From Chromera velia (lineage: Eukaryota > Sar > Chromeraceae), in NCBI GenBank assembly GCA_018398765.1, contig JAHBMJ010003463.1, forward strand, positions 22,501 through 86,500: a stretch of 64,000 nucleotides of DNA, in the 5' to 3' direction. Positions 53,355 to 63,615 of the stretch are shown one piece after another (within the stretch, counting starts at the first letter, position 1; the number at the start of each line of letters is the position of its first letter). The position numbers and the translations under genes were made by a program. The notes under the pieces were generated by a model. That model did no database searches. It was not told the DNA's origin and saw only the letters and a program-made list of their open reading frames with translations.

Positions 53355-53996
53355 CGTGGCAGCTCCAAAGGCGGACGGGGATACGGACCGAAACTGGCGG
53401 GCTCTTTGCGTATCGGTTTGGATTGATGCTCAAACAACAGTTGACTGAAATCCAGACTTGAAGAAACACGAAAGTACCTTTACCTCTTCCTCACTCGAGG
53501 TTTCCAGTTGGCCGAACTCGTTCGAAAATGACTACATGGAGACTTTCTCTGAGCAGGGTTCGAGCTGTAAGATGCTATTAGCGCGGTCATGCGTGCACTA
53601 TATATAGCTGCATCATCATAGCCTGCATGTGAGCCAACGACGGCCCAACGTTGGGCCGGCGCTCGCTTCGCCATGCACTTGCGCGCGGCGCGCGCGCGAT
53701 TTCAGGTGCACCGCGGAAAGTTTAAGTCACAACTCGACGCGCGTTGGATGCATGCATGCATGCATGGGCTGGACGCACGCGTTGCATGCATGAATTCAAG
53801 GAATCTTCAAGGAGATTTGCCGATCAGATCTAGCTCTTTTCAACTTGCAGCGAGGGGCAGTTTTGGTTATCAGGTGGCAATGTGCATATTCGCATTCCCT
53901 GAGGTCTTTACTGCGGTTAACGGGAAGGCCTGTCTTCTGTTCGCGTAACGTTCTTGTCTTTGACAACTGTCGTTGTACGTATCTTCGAAGTCTCTG
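53355..53996. promoter_or_regulatory. Divergent promoter region with an 18-bp palindrome and GCATGC cluster
   Basis: Lies between the methyltransferase start (-) and the next + strand locus. A perfect palindrome CGGCCCAACGTTGGGCCG is at 53641-53658. CTATATATAG is at about 53599-53608, CG-rich DNA at 53659-53700, and TGCATGCATGCATGCATG at about 53748-53765. The layout resembles the region before gene B. Confidence 0.45.
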
Positions 53997-54155
53997 ATGA
54001 ATCCTCCGTCTTCTTCGAATTTGAAATCCACTTCTAACGAGCCTCCACAGAGGCAGCAGGTCTCTTCCTCTGAAGATTGCCTGGAGCTTCTTCTGCTTTG
54101 GGCCAAGGGGCATGCCAGCTACGCTGGACTCCGAAAGCTCAAAGGAGCGATCGAG
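53997..54155 (+). CDS. Possible first exon of the + strand locus
   Basis: ATG-started frame MNPPSSSNLK, with an amphipathic CLELLLLWAKGHASYAGLRK segment, ends at GAG before GTTTCT (phase 0). It does not join the next recognised exon (54248, phase 1) in frame, so the model is incomplete. The opposite strand is also open across this stretch and is Cys- and Asp-rich, so strand is not certain. Confidence 0.3.
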
Positions 54156-54247
54156 GTTTCTTCGTTCCTCGTGGACACGGCCCTCCAGAGACGGACTGCA
54201 TGTGTCTCTGCATGGCTTCTGATCCCCAACATGTGGCTTCTTTGCAG

Positions 54248-55010
54248 TCCTCCGAGTACTGGAGATATACCATCAGGAAGCGGTCACTGCCCGGTGAGCT
54301 GCTAGATATAAATGTTTCGTAATCTTGATTTCTCTTTCAGATTCAGATCCATAAAACTCTCATAGCCTTTCACACAACCCTCTCATGCGTGCATGCACGT
54401 ATCATTCCATCTGTCTGCAGCTACCCTTTTCATTGGAAATTGAAAATCCGAAGGGAGGACAGGTTCTTCCTTCCTCCCCATCTGCAGAGATTCGGTGAGT
54501 TCCAATAAGCACACCCTAGCTCTCTTCTGCACGACAGACTGCATCTTTCTTTCCACCCCTCTTCTTGGCAATGCTGTCACGGACAAACTAGGGACAAACA
54601 GAATACAAAATCTTTCCCATGCGGCCGAGTTCCACCTATCCCTTCGGCCATTCTCTTTCACTTTGTATCGAGGCGAAGCCTTTTGCTTCTGGTCAAAAAT
54701 GCCGAAACTCGGCCCTCTGTTCGTAGGGACCCTGCCTGACTATTCTTTCTGCTCTGGGTCATTTTTGCAGCAACGCTCTGCGCAGTAGACGAACACGTCA
54801 GCGGGAATGCCTGTGTGGCGTGTCCTGCTTGGACAACGAACGCCGCGGGTGATGACCCGACAGGAGCTGACACGAGTTGTGACGGTGGGTGATTTTGTTT
54901 TGGAAAGAAGCTCGATCTATGGGCCCAAGAGAGGCTCTTTTTCCCGCTTTGCCCTTCTCTCTTCCTTTGCTGTTGTTTTTTGTCCTTTCCTCTTTCTTTC
55001 TCTCCTGCTT

Positions 55011-55057
<47 letters not shown>

Positions 55058-55365
55058 TTCTTGTCTTGAGTGGAAGCAGCAGAGGAGTAGCGTGTGAAAC
55101 CAGTGATCACGTGAAAGTCTGTCGGGAGGTGGAGAGGCAAAGGGTACTTAACTCTCACCTTTCGGGCCCCCTGCGCACGCTGTTTGATTGTTGGTGCTGT
55201 TCTTTTGTCTTTGTTCTTTCTTTCTTTTTGTCTGTTGTGTTCATGAAGAAAAGAAGGGAGAAGAAGAAACATATAGTCTGTCTGTCNNNNNNNNNNNNNN
55301 NNNNNNNNNNNNNNNNNNNNNNNNNNNNNNNNNNNNNNNNNNNNNNNNNNNNNNNNNNNNNNNNN

Positions 55366-55396
<31 letters not shown>

Positions 55397-55498
55397 CGAA
55401 AGAAAGGAAGGATTCGGAAAAAGTGAAGTGAAGAAAAGACGATATAGTCTGTCTGTCTGTCTGTCTATGTATGCGTGTGTCTGTCTGTCTGTATTTTT

Positions 55499-55534
<36 letters not shown>

Positions 55535-56080
55535 TTTTTCTTTCTTTCTTTCTTTCTTTCTTCCTTCCTTCCTTTCTTCCTTTCTTCCTTCCTTTCTTTC
55601 TTTCTTTCTCTCTCTCTCTCTCTCTCTCTTCTGTCTGGTTTTCGATCACATGTGCGAAAGAAAGAAAAGTACAGGTGATCATTTCAGTGCACTTCAGAGT
55701 ACAAAACCTCTCCCGTGCGGCCGAGTTCCACCTATCCCTTCGGCCATGATCCTCTTTCACTTTGTATCGAGGCGCACCCTTTTGCTTCTGGTCAAAAATC
55801 GCGAAACTCGGCCCTCTGTTCGCAGGGACCCTGACTGACTAGGTTTTCATGATTCTTTCTGCTCTGGGTCTTAGTCGTGCATACATATGAGTGATGTGCA
55901 GCGAAACCTTGCAGTCCAAATGAGTACGTGAGCTCCAACACATGTCTGACGTGTCCTGTAGGAACGGCAATGGCTACTACTGTGCGTGCAGGCAAACTGA
56001 AGGGAGAGCTGCGCAGTGCCGCACCCCGGAGATCCCCAGCACTGACGCCTCCGAGTCGGGGAGAGAGACGATTTTCGACG
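54248..56080 (+). CDS. Cys-rich module protein, partial (exons of a surface-type repeat protein)
   Basis: Exons 54248-54293, 54421-54494, 54771-54884 and 55902-56080 join in phase. The last two encode related Cys modules: CAVDEHVSGNACVACPAWT, then NAAGDDPTGADTSCD, and PCSPNEYVSSNTCLTCPVGT. This C-x(10-11)-C-x2-C-P pattern is typical of extracellular repeat proteins in alveolates (ciliate surface-antigen-like and related families; general knowledge). The 114-base exon is phase 1-1, suited to module shuffling. Both Cys exons follow copies of the same intronic sequence, so they arose by tandem duplication. A signal peptide and the true N-terminus were not found. The third intron (54885-55901) contains the assembly gap. 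Confidence 0.55.
54604..55870 (+). repeat. Direct repeat of about 170 bp, 1.1 kb apart, upstream of two Cys-module exons
   Basis: Sequence at 54604-54769 (TACAAAATCTTTCCCATGCG onward) recurs at 55700-55870 with scattered changes and small indels; both copies include GGCCGAGTTCCACCTATCC. Each copy precedes a Cys-rich exon. Confidence 0.9.
55011..55625 (+). repeat. GTCT and TTTC microsatellites around an N gap
   Basis: (GTCT)n at 55015-55051, 55276-55286, 55366-55396 and 55447-55467; 79 unresolved bases at 55287-55365; (TTTC)n and (CTTC)n at 55497-55610, then (CT)n. The gap is inside the repeat, so its length may be arbitrary. Confidence 0.95.
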
Positions 56081-56505
56081 GTGAGTTGGTCAATCATTGA
56101 GTGTTGTTCGTTTGTTTCAAACACACGGATATAGATCAGCAATTGTCTGTGCATGAGAGGTTTCGTTTTTGTCTTCAGAGATGCGAGGAAGGAAAAGCAG
56201 AAGCACCGTGCTGTCTGTCGGTATGGGTAGCTGTCTTTTGGTGTGCTCTCTTCCTTTCTTCCCTCCTTTTTTCCTCCCTCCGTCCTGCTTTTTTTTGTCT
56301 TCCGCTCTCTGACCCCGTACACGTTTTTGTTGGGATTTTAGAGTGGACACCCAAGCTAGAAGTAAGAGAGAAGACAAAACAAGAGAGTCTGACCAAGAAG
56401 TGGATCTATCTGTCTATCTGTATGGCACTCTTGGTAGTCCAGGAGTTCGTCTCCCTGCACCCATGCATGCATAGGTAATCTCTTTTCTTCTTTTTCTGTC
56501 CGCAG

Positions 56506-57361
56506 ACTTCGGAGAGCCGGAGGTGCTCGCCTTGGCCAGTCAGGCCACGAAGGCCAAACTGGCACGCCACCCAAACGGCTCCTCCAAGCAGTTTGGGTGG
56601 TTGCATTTCCTGTCGCAGAGGGCAGCAGAGACGGCTGTGGAGGCTCTCCACGGGAGCACTGTGAGCGGATCCCTGCTCACAGCAGATATCTCTCAGAGAA
56701 AAGAGGTTGGTGAGGAGGGTGAGCAAGAAAGAGCGCTGCAGCTGATCCTAGAGCTGATCTGATCATCTGTTTGCAAGTGTGAGCAGTCCGATCCAGCCTT
56801 CCATCGATCTTGTTTCTTTTTGGAGTACATCACGAGCGAGAAGTACAGATACTCATGATTCCCGGCCTTCGCTTCTCTTTTTTGTTTCTACGTACCAGTT
56901 TGGACCTCCGGAAAGTTTAATTAATAATATTACGACAAAAAGGCTGACAGTGACCGGATAAGTTCATGAATGCTTCTTCAGCATGTCTTTGTTTGCACCT
57001 CCTCTTGAAGTCCCTCCGTTTCTCTCCGTGGCTGTACACTTTTGTGCTTCTTTTCTCCGCATTTCTCCCTTTCTCTTTCTTGGGTTTCTTGGGCATGTGC
57101 ATCTCTCTTTCACTCGTTTCAGTCCGTTTTTTCTTCTCAAGCGCATAGAACCACATAGTGTATTCAACCAGTTACGTGCATGCGTTCTTATTCGCCTGTT
57201 TTTATATATGCGTATGCGTATGTCTGTGTCTTTCTGAGGTGTGCCCGCGCGCCTGTGTGTGGTCACCAATTGTTTTCCTCGACTTGACTGCTCTGCGGTT
57301 CTTGTTGTTTGCAGATTTTTTCGGCGCCCCTCCCGATCCCGACAATCAGTGGGCGATGTAG
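56506..57361 (+). CDS. RRM-domain protein, 3' end (RNA-binding)
   Basis: Two exons join in phase 1: 56506-56709 and 57315-57361 (stop TAG). The first encodes the second half of an RNA recognition motif: FGEPEV (loop and strand 2), the RNP1-like SSKQFGWLHFLS, the helix AAETAVEALHG and the final strand GSLLTADISQRK. The second encodes FFGAPPDPDNQWAM and ends the protein. The donor GTGAGG after GAGGTTG fits. The upstream half with RNP2 was not found in phase with any nearby exon. It may therefore be a separate gene overlapping the Cys-rich locus, the true 3' end of that locus, or a partial duplicate. Confidence 0.6.
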
Positions 57362-58909
57362 TTGCATTGGACTTTCTTCAGGCGGTGATTTCGTTGTGTA
57401 TCTGCTAGCGGTATACACTTTTTGTGTAGCTAGCGGTATGCATTTTTGTTCATTGAGGAGAGTCAAATTGCTCTTCTTCTTTGCCGCAATGCGGAATCAT
57501 TGCGGATCTAGCTTGCCTACGTCTGCTTTGCTGCCTTTACCATGCGTATTTTTTTCTCTCTTTTATCCGTTCTTGGGTTGCTTTTGCCATTTCCAGCAGA
57601 GGCTCAAGCCGGCCTAAGCACTGCTGTGAAGCGAGCTAGGGGGGGATCTGCCAGCTATCCAGTGTCTCTTCTGATTAAAGGATAAGCACTGCATTGCATT
57701 CAGATGGTGCGAGACGGCAAAGGCCTCTCAGGGCCTTCCCTGTCTCGCTCCCCCTCTCTCCCTGCTTGCATGGAGTTATCTTAGCTAGAATCCTTCCACG
57801 ATCCTGCACCCGACACATCTCTCTCTTTCTCTCTCTCTCTCTTTCTCTCTCTCTCTTCCTCTCTTCTGTGTGGAGGTATGCAGGGCCCTGAAAACAGAGA
57901 GAGTGGCAGGGTTTCGACGAGCAAAAACCGTTTTTGGGTTTCAGGACTCGGAGCCCTTATGAATGGAGCAAGTACGACTTGGTGGGTTGGCTGCCCAGGT
58001 TGCATTTTTTCAACATTGTTGAGCTCAGCTGGGCCTGGGTTTTCCGGGATGATTCTATAAGAATTATGATTCCATTCTGCTCCTTCTTCTTTTTTTTCTT
58101 CTCTCAGACGAAGAATTCCATGATTGTGACTGCATGTCCAACTGTATTCTTTTTTATGCGAATGAATGAAAAGAAATTTTTTTTCCTACTGTTCCGTCCA
58201 TACAGCTTGTCTGGAAAACCAAGCCATTCAACTTTTCGGGACAGTTCGTGTGGGAAGGATTCAGTTCGGCATAAACAAGAGATAACTTTGAAATAGAATA
58301 CATGATCATCATCATCATCACCATCATTATTATTAATCGGTCTATAGGCCATCATGTAATGCATGAATCTAGGACAATGCTTTATTGCCCCTTTGCCAGA
58401 CCTGCATCATACAACGGGAGGGGGCTTCATTCTCACAACTCTAAACACCCTGCATCTAGAAGATGCTTTCTCAATCGCTGATGTCATTTCCCTTCTGTGG
58501 GAGGAGTGCGACGACTGCAACGGAGACTCTCAGGCAGTAGAGGCAGACAGGAAGACCAGTGGAGACGGGGGACGGGAGATGTACTTGGGAGATAAAAAAA
58601 AAATATTCAAAAGGTGAGACGGGAAGAGGGGTAAGTAACCATCACATGCATCGAATCGCAGGCCTTACAATGGAGGGCGCAGACAGATGTTTTGCAAGAG
58701 TCGCAGGGCCGGTATGGGTGAGTGTCTGAGTGCCAGGGTGACCTTCATTTATGCCAACAATTCGCTTGGCATAGCGTGTTTTAGAGGGGTGGAGTCTTTC
58801 GATAGCAACCATTTTCTCTCTCTTTCTTGGGCTCTGTCTAATTTGGCTTCAATTTCGGTTACAATTGCATTTAGAGCCTCTTGATCTGCTCTTGTTTCTA
58901 TGCATTCAG
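57362..58909. other. Unresolved region with two weak plus-strand coding candidates
   Basis: A frame at about 57938-58060 (SPYEWSKYDLVGWLPRLHFF), following TTTCAG, and one at 58363-58617 (HLEDAFSIADVISLLWEECD) look moderately protein-like. No joining splice pattern was found. CATCATTATTATTAATCGGTC at 58322-58342 resembles sequence at the other edge of the neighbouring RT fragment. Confidence 0.25.
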
Positions 58910-59987
58910 TCAGTCGGTGCAACAGATCGTCAGCCCTCTGTACGGTATATAGGGGCGACCACCAAGCAACATATACAGCAAGGCTGAAAAAGGGCCTGAG
59001 GACCAGATCGCAGCGCGAGGGAGGGAAACGAAACGGGGGGACGAAGGGGATGAAGGAAAAGTAGAGGAAAGGAAGAGGAGAGACGAACGTTGGGCAGTAG
59101 GATAAAACATTTGGAACACATTCGGTCTGACGCCTCTGCCAAACTGCAAAACCGCCCCCCGTGAAGCAGCTCTTTCTAAATAAGTATCAATCCATTCATC
59201 AACTTCCCGGTTGATCACTGCTCTTAAGAGAAGGAGATGGCCAACTTTGGTGGCTTTCTTCTTTCTCCTGATGGTTAGATTGACAGTCATAAATTCTTCC
59301 AATCCGGTCGACCCAATCAATTTTTGTGTGTGTATCATATAAGAAGGACAATCAGCATTCATTAAAGCCGACCAGGCATCTGTGGGCATCTTGAGGTCAA
59401 CATGTTTTAAGTTAGTCAAATACCCAGCAAGTCTCATCGATACGTGCACACGTGCAGGAAGTAGACCGACAGTACACAGAGTAGGTATACGGAAAGAGGA
59501 GACAGACAGATTCAAAGCCCAATGGACAAAGCACAATTGAAGGGCATCTAATGCATCCATGTCTGACTTGCGGACAAGCAGACAGTCAAACATGTATAGA
59601 GCAACAGGCAACCAGAAAGTGTATAAATATAAAATTTTTACTGCGGGGGGCAGGCGACCTAAAGAGAGTGCTACGCTCTTTGTATGACCCATCCGTCTAC
59701 TCGTTATGCTAAGCCTCTCTTCTATTACCTCCCTTAAGTCTCCACCTTCGAATAAAAGAATATTCAGATACTTATACGACCCCACTCTCTCGACTTCTTT
59801 TCCTCTAAACATAAGCCTGCCTTCAATTGCAGAGTAAGAGTCGGACAGACACATGATTTTCGTCTTTTTCAAATTAACAGTGAGCCTTTTCTCTTCACAG
59901 AAAGAATTTAATTCATTCAAGCTGACCTGCAGGTCATGCACGCTCTCAGCAATGAGGACAAGGTCATCGGCGTAACTAAGGTCATCA
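58910..59987 (-). mobile_element. Non-LTR retrotransposon reverse transcriptase fragment, 5'-truncated
   Basis: The minus-strand frame carries the catalytic SYADDLVLIAES box at about 59933-59968. It is followed by the thumb region typical of LINE RTs (LNSFCEEKRLTVNLKKTKIM, then YKYLNILLF), and about 280 further residues to a stop at 58910. Everything upstream of YADD (fingers, palm start, endonuclease) is missing: the frame abuts an ATT-repeat at 59984-60001. It is most likely a 5'-truncated dead copy, though this 3' frame is intact for about 350 codons. It lies in the convergent AT-rich space between the RRM locus and gene K. Confidence 0.85.
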
Positions 59988-59989
59988 TT

Positions 59990-62000
59990 ATTATTATTAT
60001 TAATCGGTCATACTACTCAATGCGCTAGGTCAATAAACCAACATTGCATACCATGCCCCGTAGTTGGCCAGAGCCTAAGTGGTGGCTCACCGGCTTTAAC
60101 CGCCTCAAATCCGCCTTAATTCATTCAATTCACTACTACTACTACTACTACTAAGCCTAGTACTAAACAGTCGTCATTGGCCTATTTCTAGGCATCTTAT
60201 ATTTGACGCTAGGCTCCGCACTGTAAAAAGACATATAAAAAATATTGGAGTCATTTTTTTTTGTATAGATTTTTTTTTAATAGATCCTGGCAAACAACTG
60301 TTGTTCAAGTGTTGCACGTTAAAGTGTTGCAAAGATGTTGTGACATTGTTATCCGCATGTTGCAAAGAGTATTAAAGAGTGTTACATAAAGAATAACAGT
60401 TATTCAAGTATTGTTTAGATGTTGTGGGGTGTTTGCAAAGAGTGTTACGCAATGTTACTTAAAAAACAACAGTTGTTGTGCCGATATATAAAAAAATAAA
60501 AAAAATATCTGTACCGTTTATTTTTTGTTTTTCTTTTTTCTTAGAGTGCAGAGCCTAGGTTTGATGGCAACACACGAGGCAGTTTAATTTTAATAACAGA
60601 CTCAGGACAGTATGTAGCTCTAGATATAGCTGTAGGTTCCTGCTATACACTGTGTAGTATGTAGAATGGGAGACTACACTGCAACTAGCGCTTTTGGCCG
60701 GGCCTTTTTTCCTTTCTATGACTTCATTCACCTCCCTTCTCCTCTCTAGCTCTCCATCGCTACTAGATTCGCTAGCCACTGCCTTGTTTCTCCCTCTATG
60801 TTCTGGCGACAGCCCTCCGTTGAGGAGCTATCAGCATGAAGTGGAATACATTATAATAGCTTCGCCTCGTTTTGTTTCAGGGGCCTGTAAGCCCATCGTT
60901 TTCTTAATTTTTATTGGAGTCTTTCACTTTTTCTTACAACCGTTTCCATCTCATTGTTTTTTTGAACTGTTGATAGTGACTATGTTTGATTTGATTTAAT
61001 TTGATTTGAGGTAGGGCTTAAGCTCAAATCAAATATCCAGTCAGAGAGGACCTAGTGTTTAAAGACCTATCAAATACGATCAAATATTTGATCAATATGA
61101 CTTTCAACCTCAAATATGAAGGTTCCGAAAAAACTTTTATAAGTACCGATCCGTCACGCATGCTGATTCAAATGAAAAAACCTAAATCCTGATGGTTTAC
61201 TCTCAAAAAAAAAATGTTTTGAGCTGCACTGAAATTGACGTTTCACCCCCTTTTACTTCATGCAGAGGTAAACCGATCAGCTGAACGTTTTACGTTCTTA
61301 ATCTCTATTAGTACTAGAGTGAATCTCAGTGACTGGTGTATATACACTGCCACACAGGCATATTTTTTTTACGGAACTGATAAGTTATAATTTTATGTAT
61401 ATTTTTTTAAATTTTTGAAACACACATCAGAAATGTTCTGATAACTATTGTCATGAGAAAAATGATCAGAGTGACAGTAAGTCAGTGACTCAGTAAGGAA
61501 CCCTAAGAGGTGAACCTCAAATCTTACCTCGAGGTTGAAGCTCAAATCAAATCAAATCAAATCAAATCAAATATAATCTAATCAAACATGGTCACTAACT
61601 GTTGAGAGGAACAGCGACTGAGTGTGCTGCTACTGGCACACAATAAACTGTCTTACTAGCTGTCTTATTTTCTTTTCTTCGTTTTGTATAAGTCTTGACC
61701 ATCCTGAAAGATAAAGAAAAGTTTTTACTCTCAAATCGCCTTCTAGCATAATGAATTATAAACTAGCAGACCTCTAACACTAATCATAAGACTATATATA
61801 TAATCACTAGTTGGGTTATACTGCAATTTTACTAGAAAATTTAATTGTATACTGTACTTTAATTGTTACTGGTACATTAAATTCTATACATTTTTGTAGT
61901 AGCTAGGGAATGACAGAGAGGAAAAGACTCTAGAAAAGACTTCTCCCTCTCACATTCAGGTTTGTCCGTTTACGAATATGCATCGATGTTATTCTGAATG
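59990..62000. other. AT-rich island between the RRM locus and gene K
   Basis: AT-rich DNA with short tandem motifs (ACT at 60133-60152; GTTGTTCAAGTGTTGC-like direct repeats at 60299-60480) and an embedded TIR element. No cellular gene is recognised. A small GC-rich block with GGCGGGTCGG direct repeats follows at about 62056-62098. Confidence 0.7.
60975..61596. mobile_element. MITE-like element with terminal inverted repeats and 9-bp target duplication
   Basis: The left end begins AGTGACTATGTTTGATT and the right end is the inverse of AGTGACCATGTTTGATT. Both continue into TTGAT-rich inverted sequence (to about 61010 on the left, from about 61541 on the right). The direct repeat AACTGTTGA flanks the element at 60965-60973 and 61597-61605. 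It is about 622 bases long with no transposase frame, so non-autonomous. A 9-base duplication would suit a Mutator-like or related DNA transposon (inference). Confidence 0.75.
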
Positions 62001-62434
62001 AATTCTTTGTATGAAGTGCGCTAACGCCGCATATCTCACTCAGATGCGGCCCGAGATGCGGCCGCGGCGGGTCGGGCGGCGGGTCGGGCGGCGGGCCAAC
62101 GCACCCTGAGCCCTTACAAATCTACGCATCTACAGCAGGTTTTACAATACCCTGAAACTGTTTGTAAACACTGTGACTTAATTAAGTCTCTTCTCTATGC
62201 CCTCCAACTTTTCTTCATGATACAAGCGGCCCTTGAAGTGGGACAACGCAAACCAACAACGTCAGTCAATTCCAATACTACCAAGCTGGAAGGGGGCAAA
62301 GGAGAAAACCCTAGAAAAACCCCCATACGATCTTTTTCGCACGCTTTCATGGGTTCATGTTCTCTTTTGTATGATTGATGAGCTCGCCCGCTTTCCTCCA
62401 CTTTCCCCTCTCAGGTTACGTTGCCTCTTCTCAA

Positions 62435-62828
62435 CTAAGTCACAAAAACCCGCTGAAACTCCTTCAAGGTCAGCTTCTCTCCGCTGACGGGGTCCTGCAG
62501 GTACCAGACAGACAAGAAAAGACAAGACAAGAAAATGTGCAGGAAGTACGCACACCTGATTTCGATGAATCTGATTACTAGAGACCAGTCCCATCTGTTC
62601 TCAACAAACACCCTGTGCCCCCAGACACTTTCTGTGAGAGGTTCCAAAGGGTGAGCACCGTTTCTGTTTCGGCTGTGTTCCATGTCCTGCGCAAAAGCTT
62701 GAAGCCAGCACAGTGTTCGGATCGCTGCTCTGGCTTCGTCTTGCGAATGCGCCAAACTCTGCCAGTATGGAACAGACTAATCACCTCGAGAACTACAAAT
62801 GGACAATGCACTTATGTACGGACGTACG

Positions 62829-62866
<38 letters not shown>

Positions 62867-63082
62867 ACCGCGCAGCTGACGGGCCCAAGTGTCAAGTCCA
62901 TTTTTTTCCCCAGCCCCCATCGTCGAATCGAATCAAGCCAGGTCAAAAGAACAAGAATTGAGATGCATCCAAGAAGACACTCCACTCACTCCATCTGCTC
63001 GGCTTGCCTACCGTGAACATTTCGTCCTTTGCCGTCTCCACAATTTGTTTGATGGCCTGCAAGCGTCCAAGCTCGACACACA

Positions 63083-63126
<44 letters not shown>

Positions 63127-63134
63127 TAGTGAGT

Positions 63135-63168
<34 letters not shown>

Positions 63169-63615
63169 AAGAAATAGGGAGGAAAGAGACCTCTATAGGA
63201 AAAGAAGGCAATTAAGGAAGACAACAAAAGAATGCAGGCACCCTTCACGCAGATGGCAGGACGCGAGAGCCCATGCATGCAATCAAAATACATCGATCGA
63301 TTCTTTTTGAGACGCCTGGTTCCCCACCCAAAAGAAAAGGAGAAGTGCATTTCTTCATTCAGAAGTAGACTCGATAATCGAAATGAAAGGAGCGGAGAAA
63401 GAAAGAAGCAAAAGCGAAACAAAACGACACCCTCTTCTTCCCTTCCTGGACACCTCCAGGAGTCCTGCATTCGTCAGACAGAGGTCACGAAAAGAAGAAA
63501 CGAAGGACACCAAACAAAAGAAAACCAAACATAAAAGAAACAGAATACAGGAAGGTCGCACCTCCAGAGAGAAGACAGAGCCACTAGGAGACGCCATGGG
63601 AGGGTTCAGCGTATC
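62435..63615 (-). CDS. Gene K, 3' part: unknown helical protein
   Basis: Five minus-strand exons join in phase: 63615-63562, 63056-63012, 62758-62659, 62631-62579 and 62494-62435 (stop TAG). They read a Pro/Ser stretch (NPPMASPSGSVFSLE), a helix (AIKQIVETAKDEMFT), a second helix (DEARAAIRTLCWLQAFAQDM), an aromatic segment (HRVFVENRWDWSL) and the C-terminus (SGEKLTLKEFQRVFVT). No family is recognised. Additional exons may exist between 63057 and 63561, and the 5' end lies beyond 63615, perhaps outside the window. The gene converges on the RRM locus. Confidence 0.55.
63079..63175. repeat. CA and GA microsatellites in a gene K intron
   Basis: (CA)n at 63079-63100 followed by (GA)n to about 63168. 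A second CA run lies at 62829-62863 in the next intron. Confidence 0.95.

Noticed and set aside
53796-54113. Minus-strand frames with a CCLCGG motif
   Set aside because: Possibly coding, but no joining exons or start were found, and the plus strand of the same DNA is also open. Too ambiguous to call.
54771-57361. A fusion of Cys-rich extracellular modules with an RRM
   Set aside because: The phases do not join (Cys exon ends in phase 0, RRM exon needs phase 1) and the combination is biologically unlikely, so no fusion is claimed.
62435-62755. Continuous minus-strand 106-aa frame read as a single-exon gene
   Set aside because: The frame crosses good splice sites. The spliced model removes a hydrophobic intron translation and joins four exons in phase.
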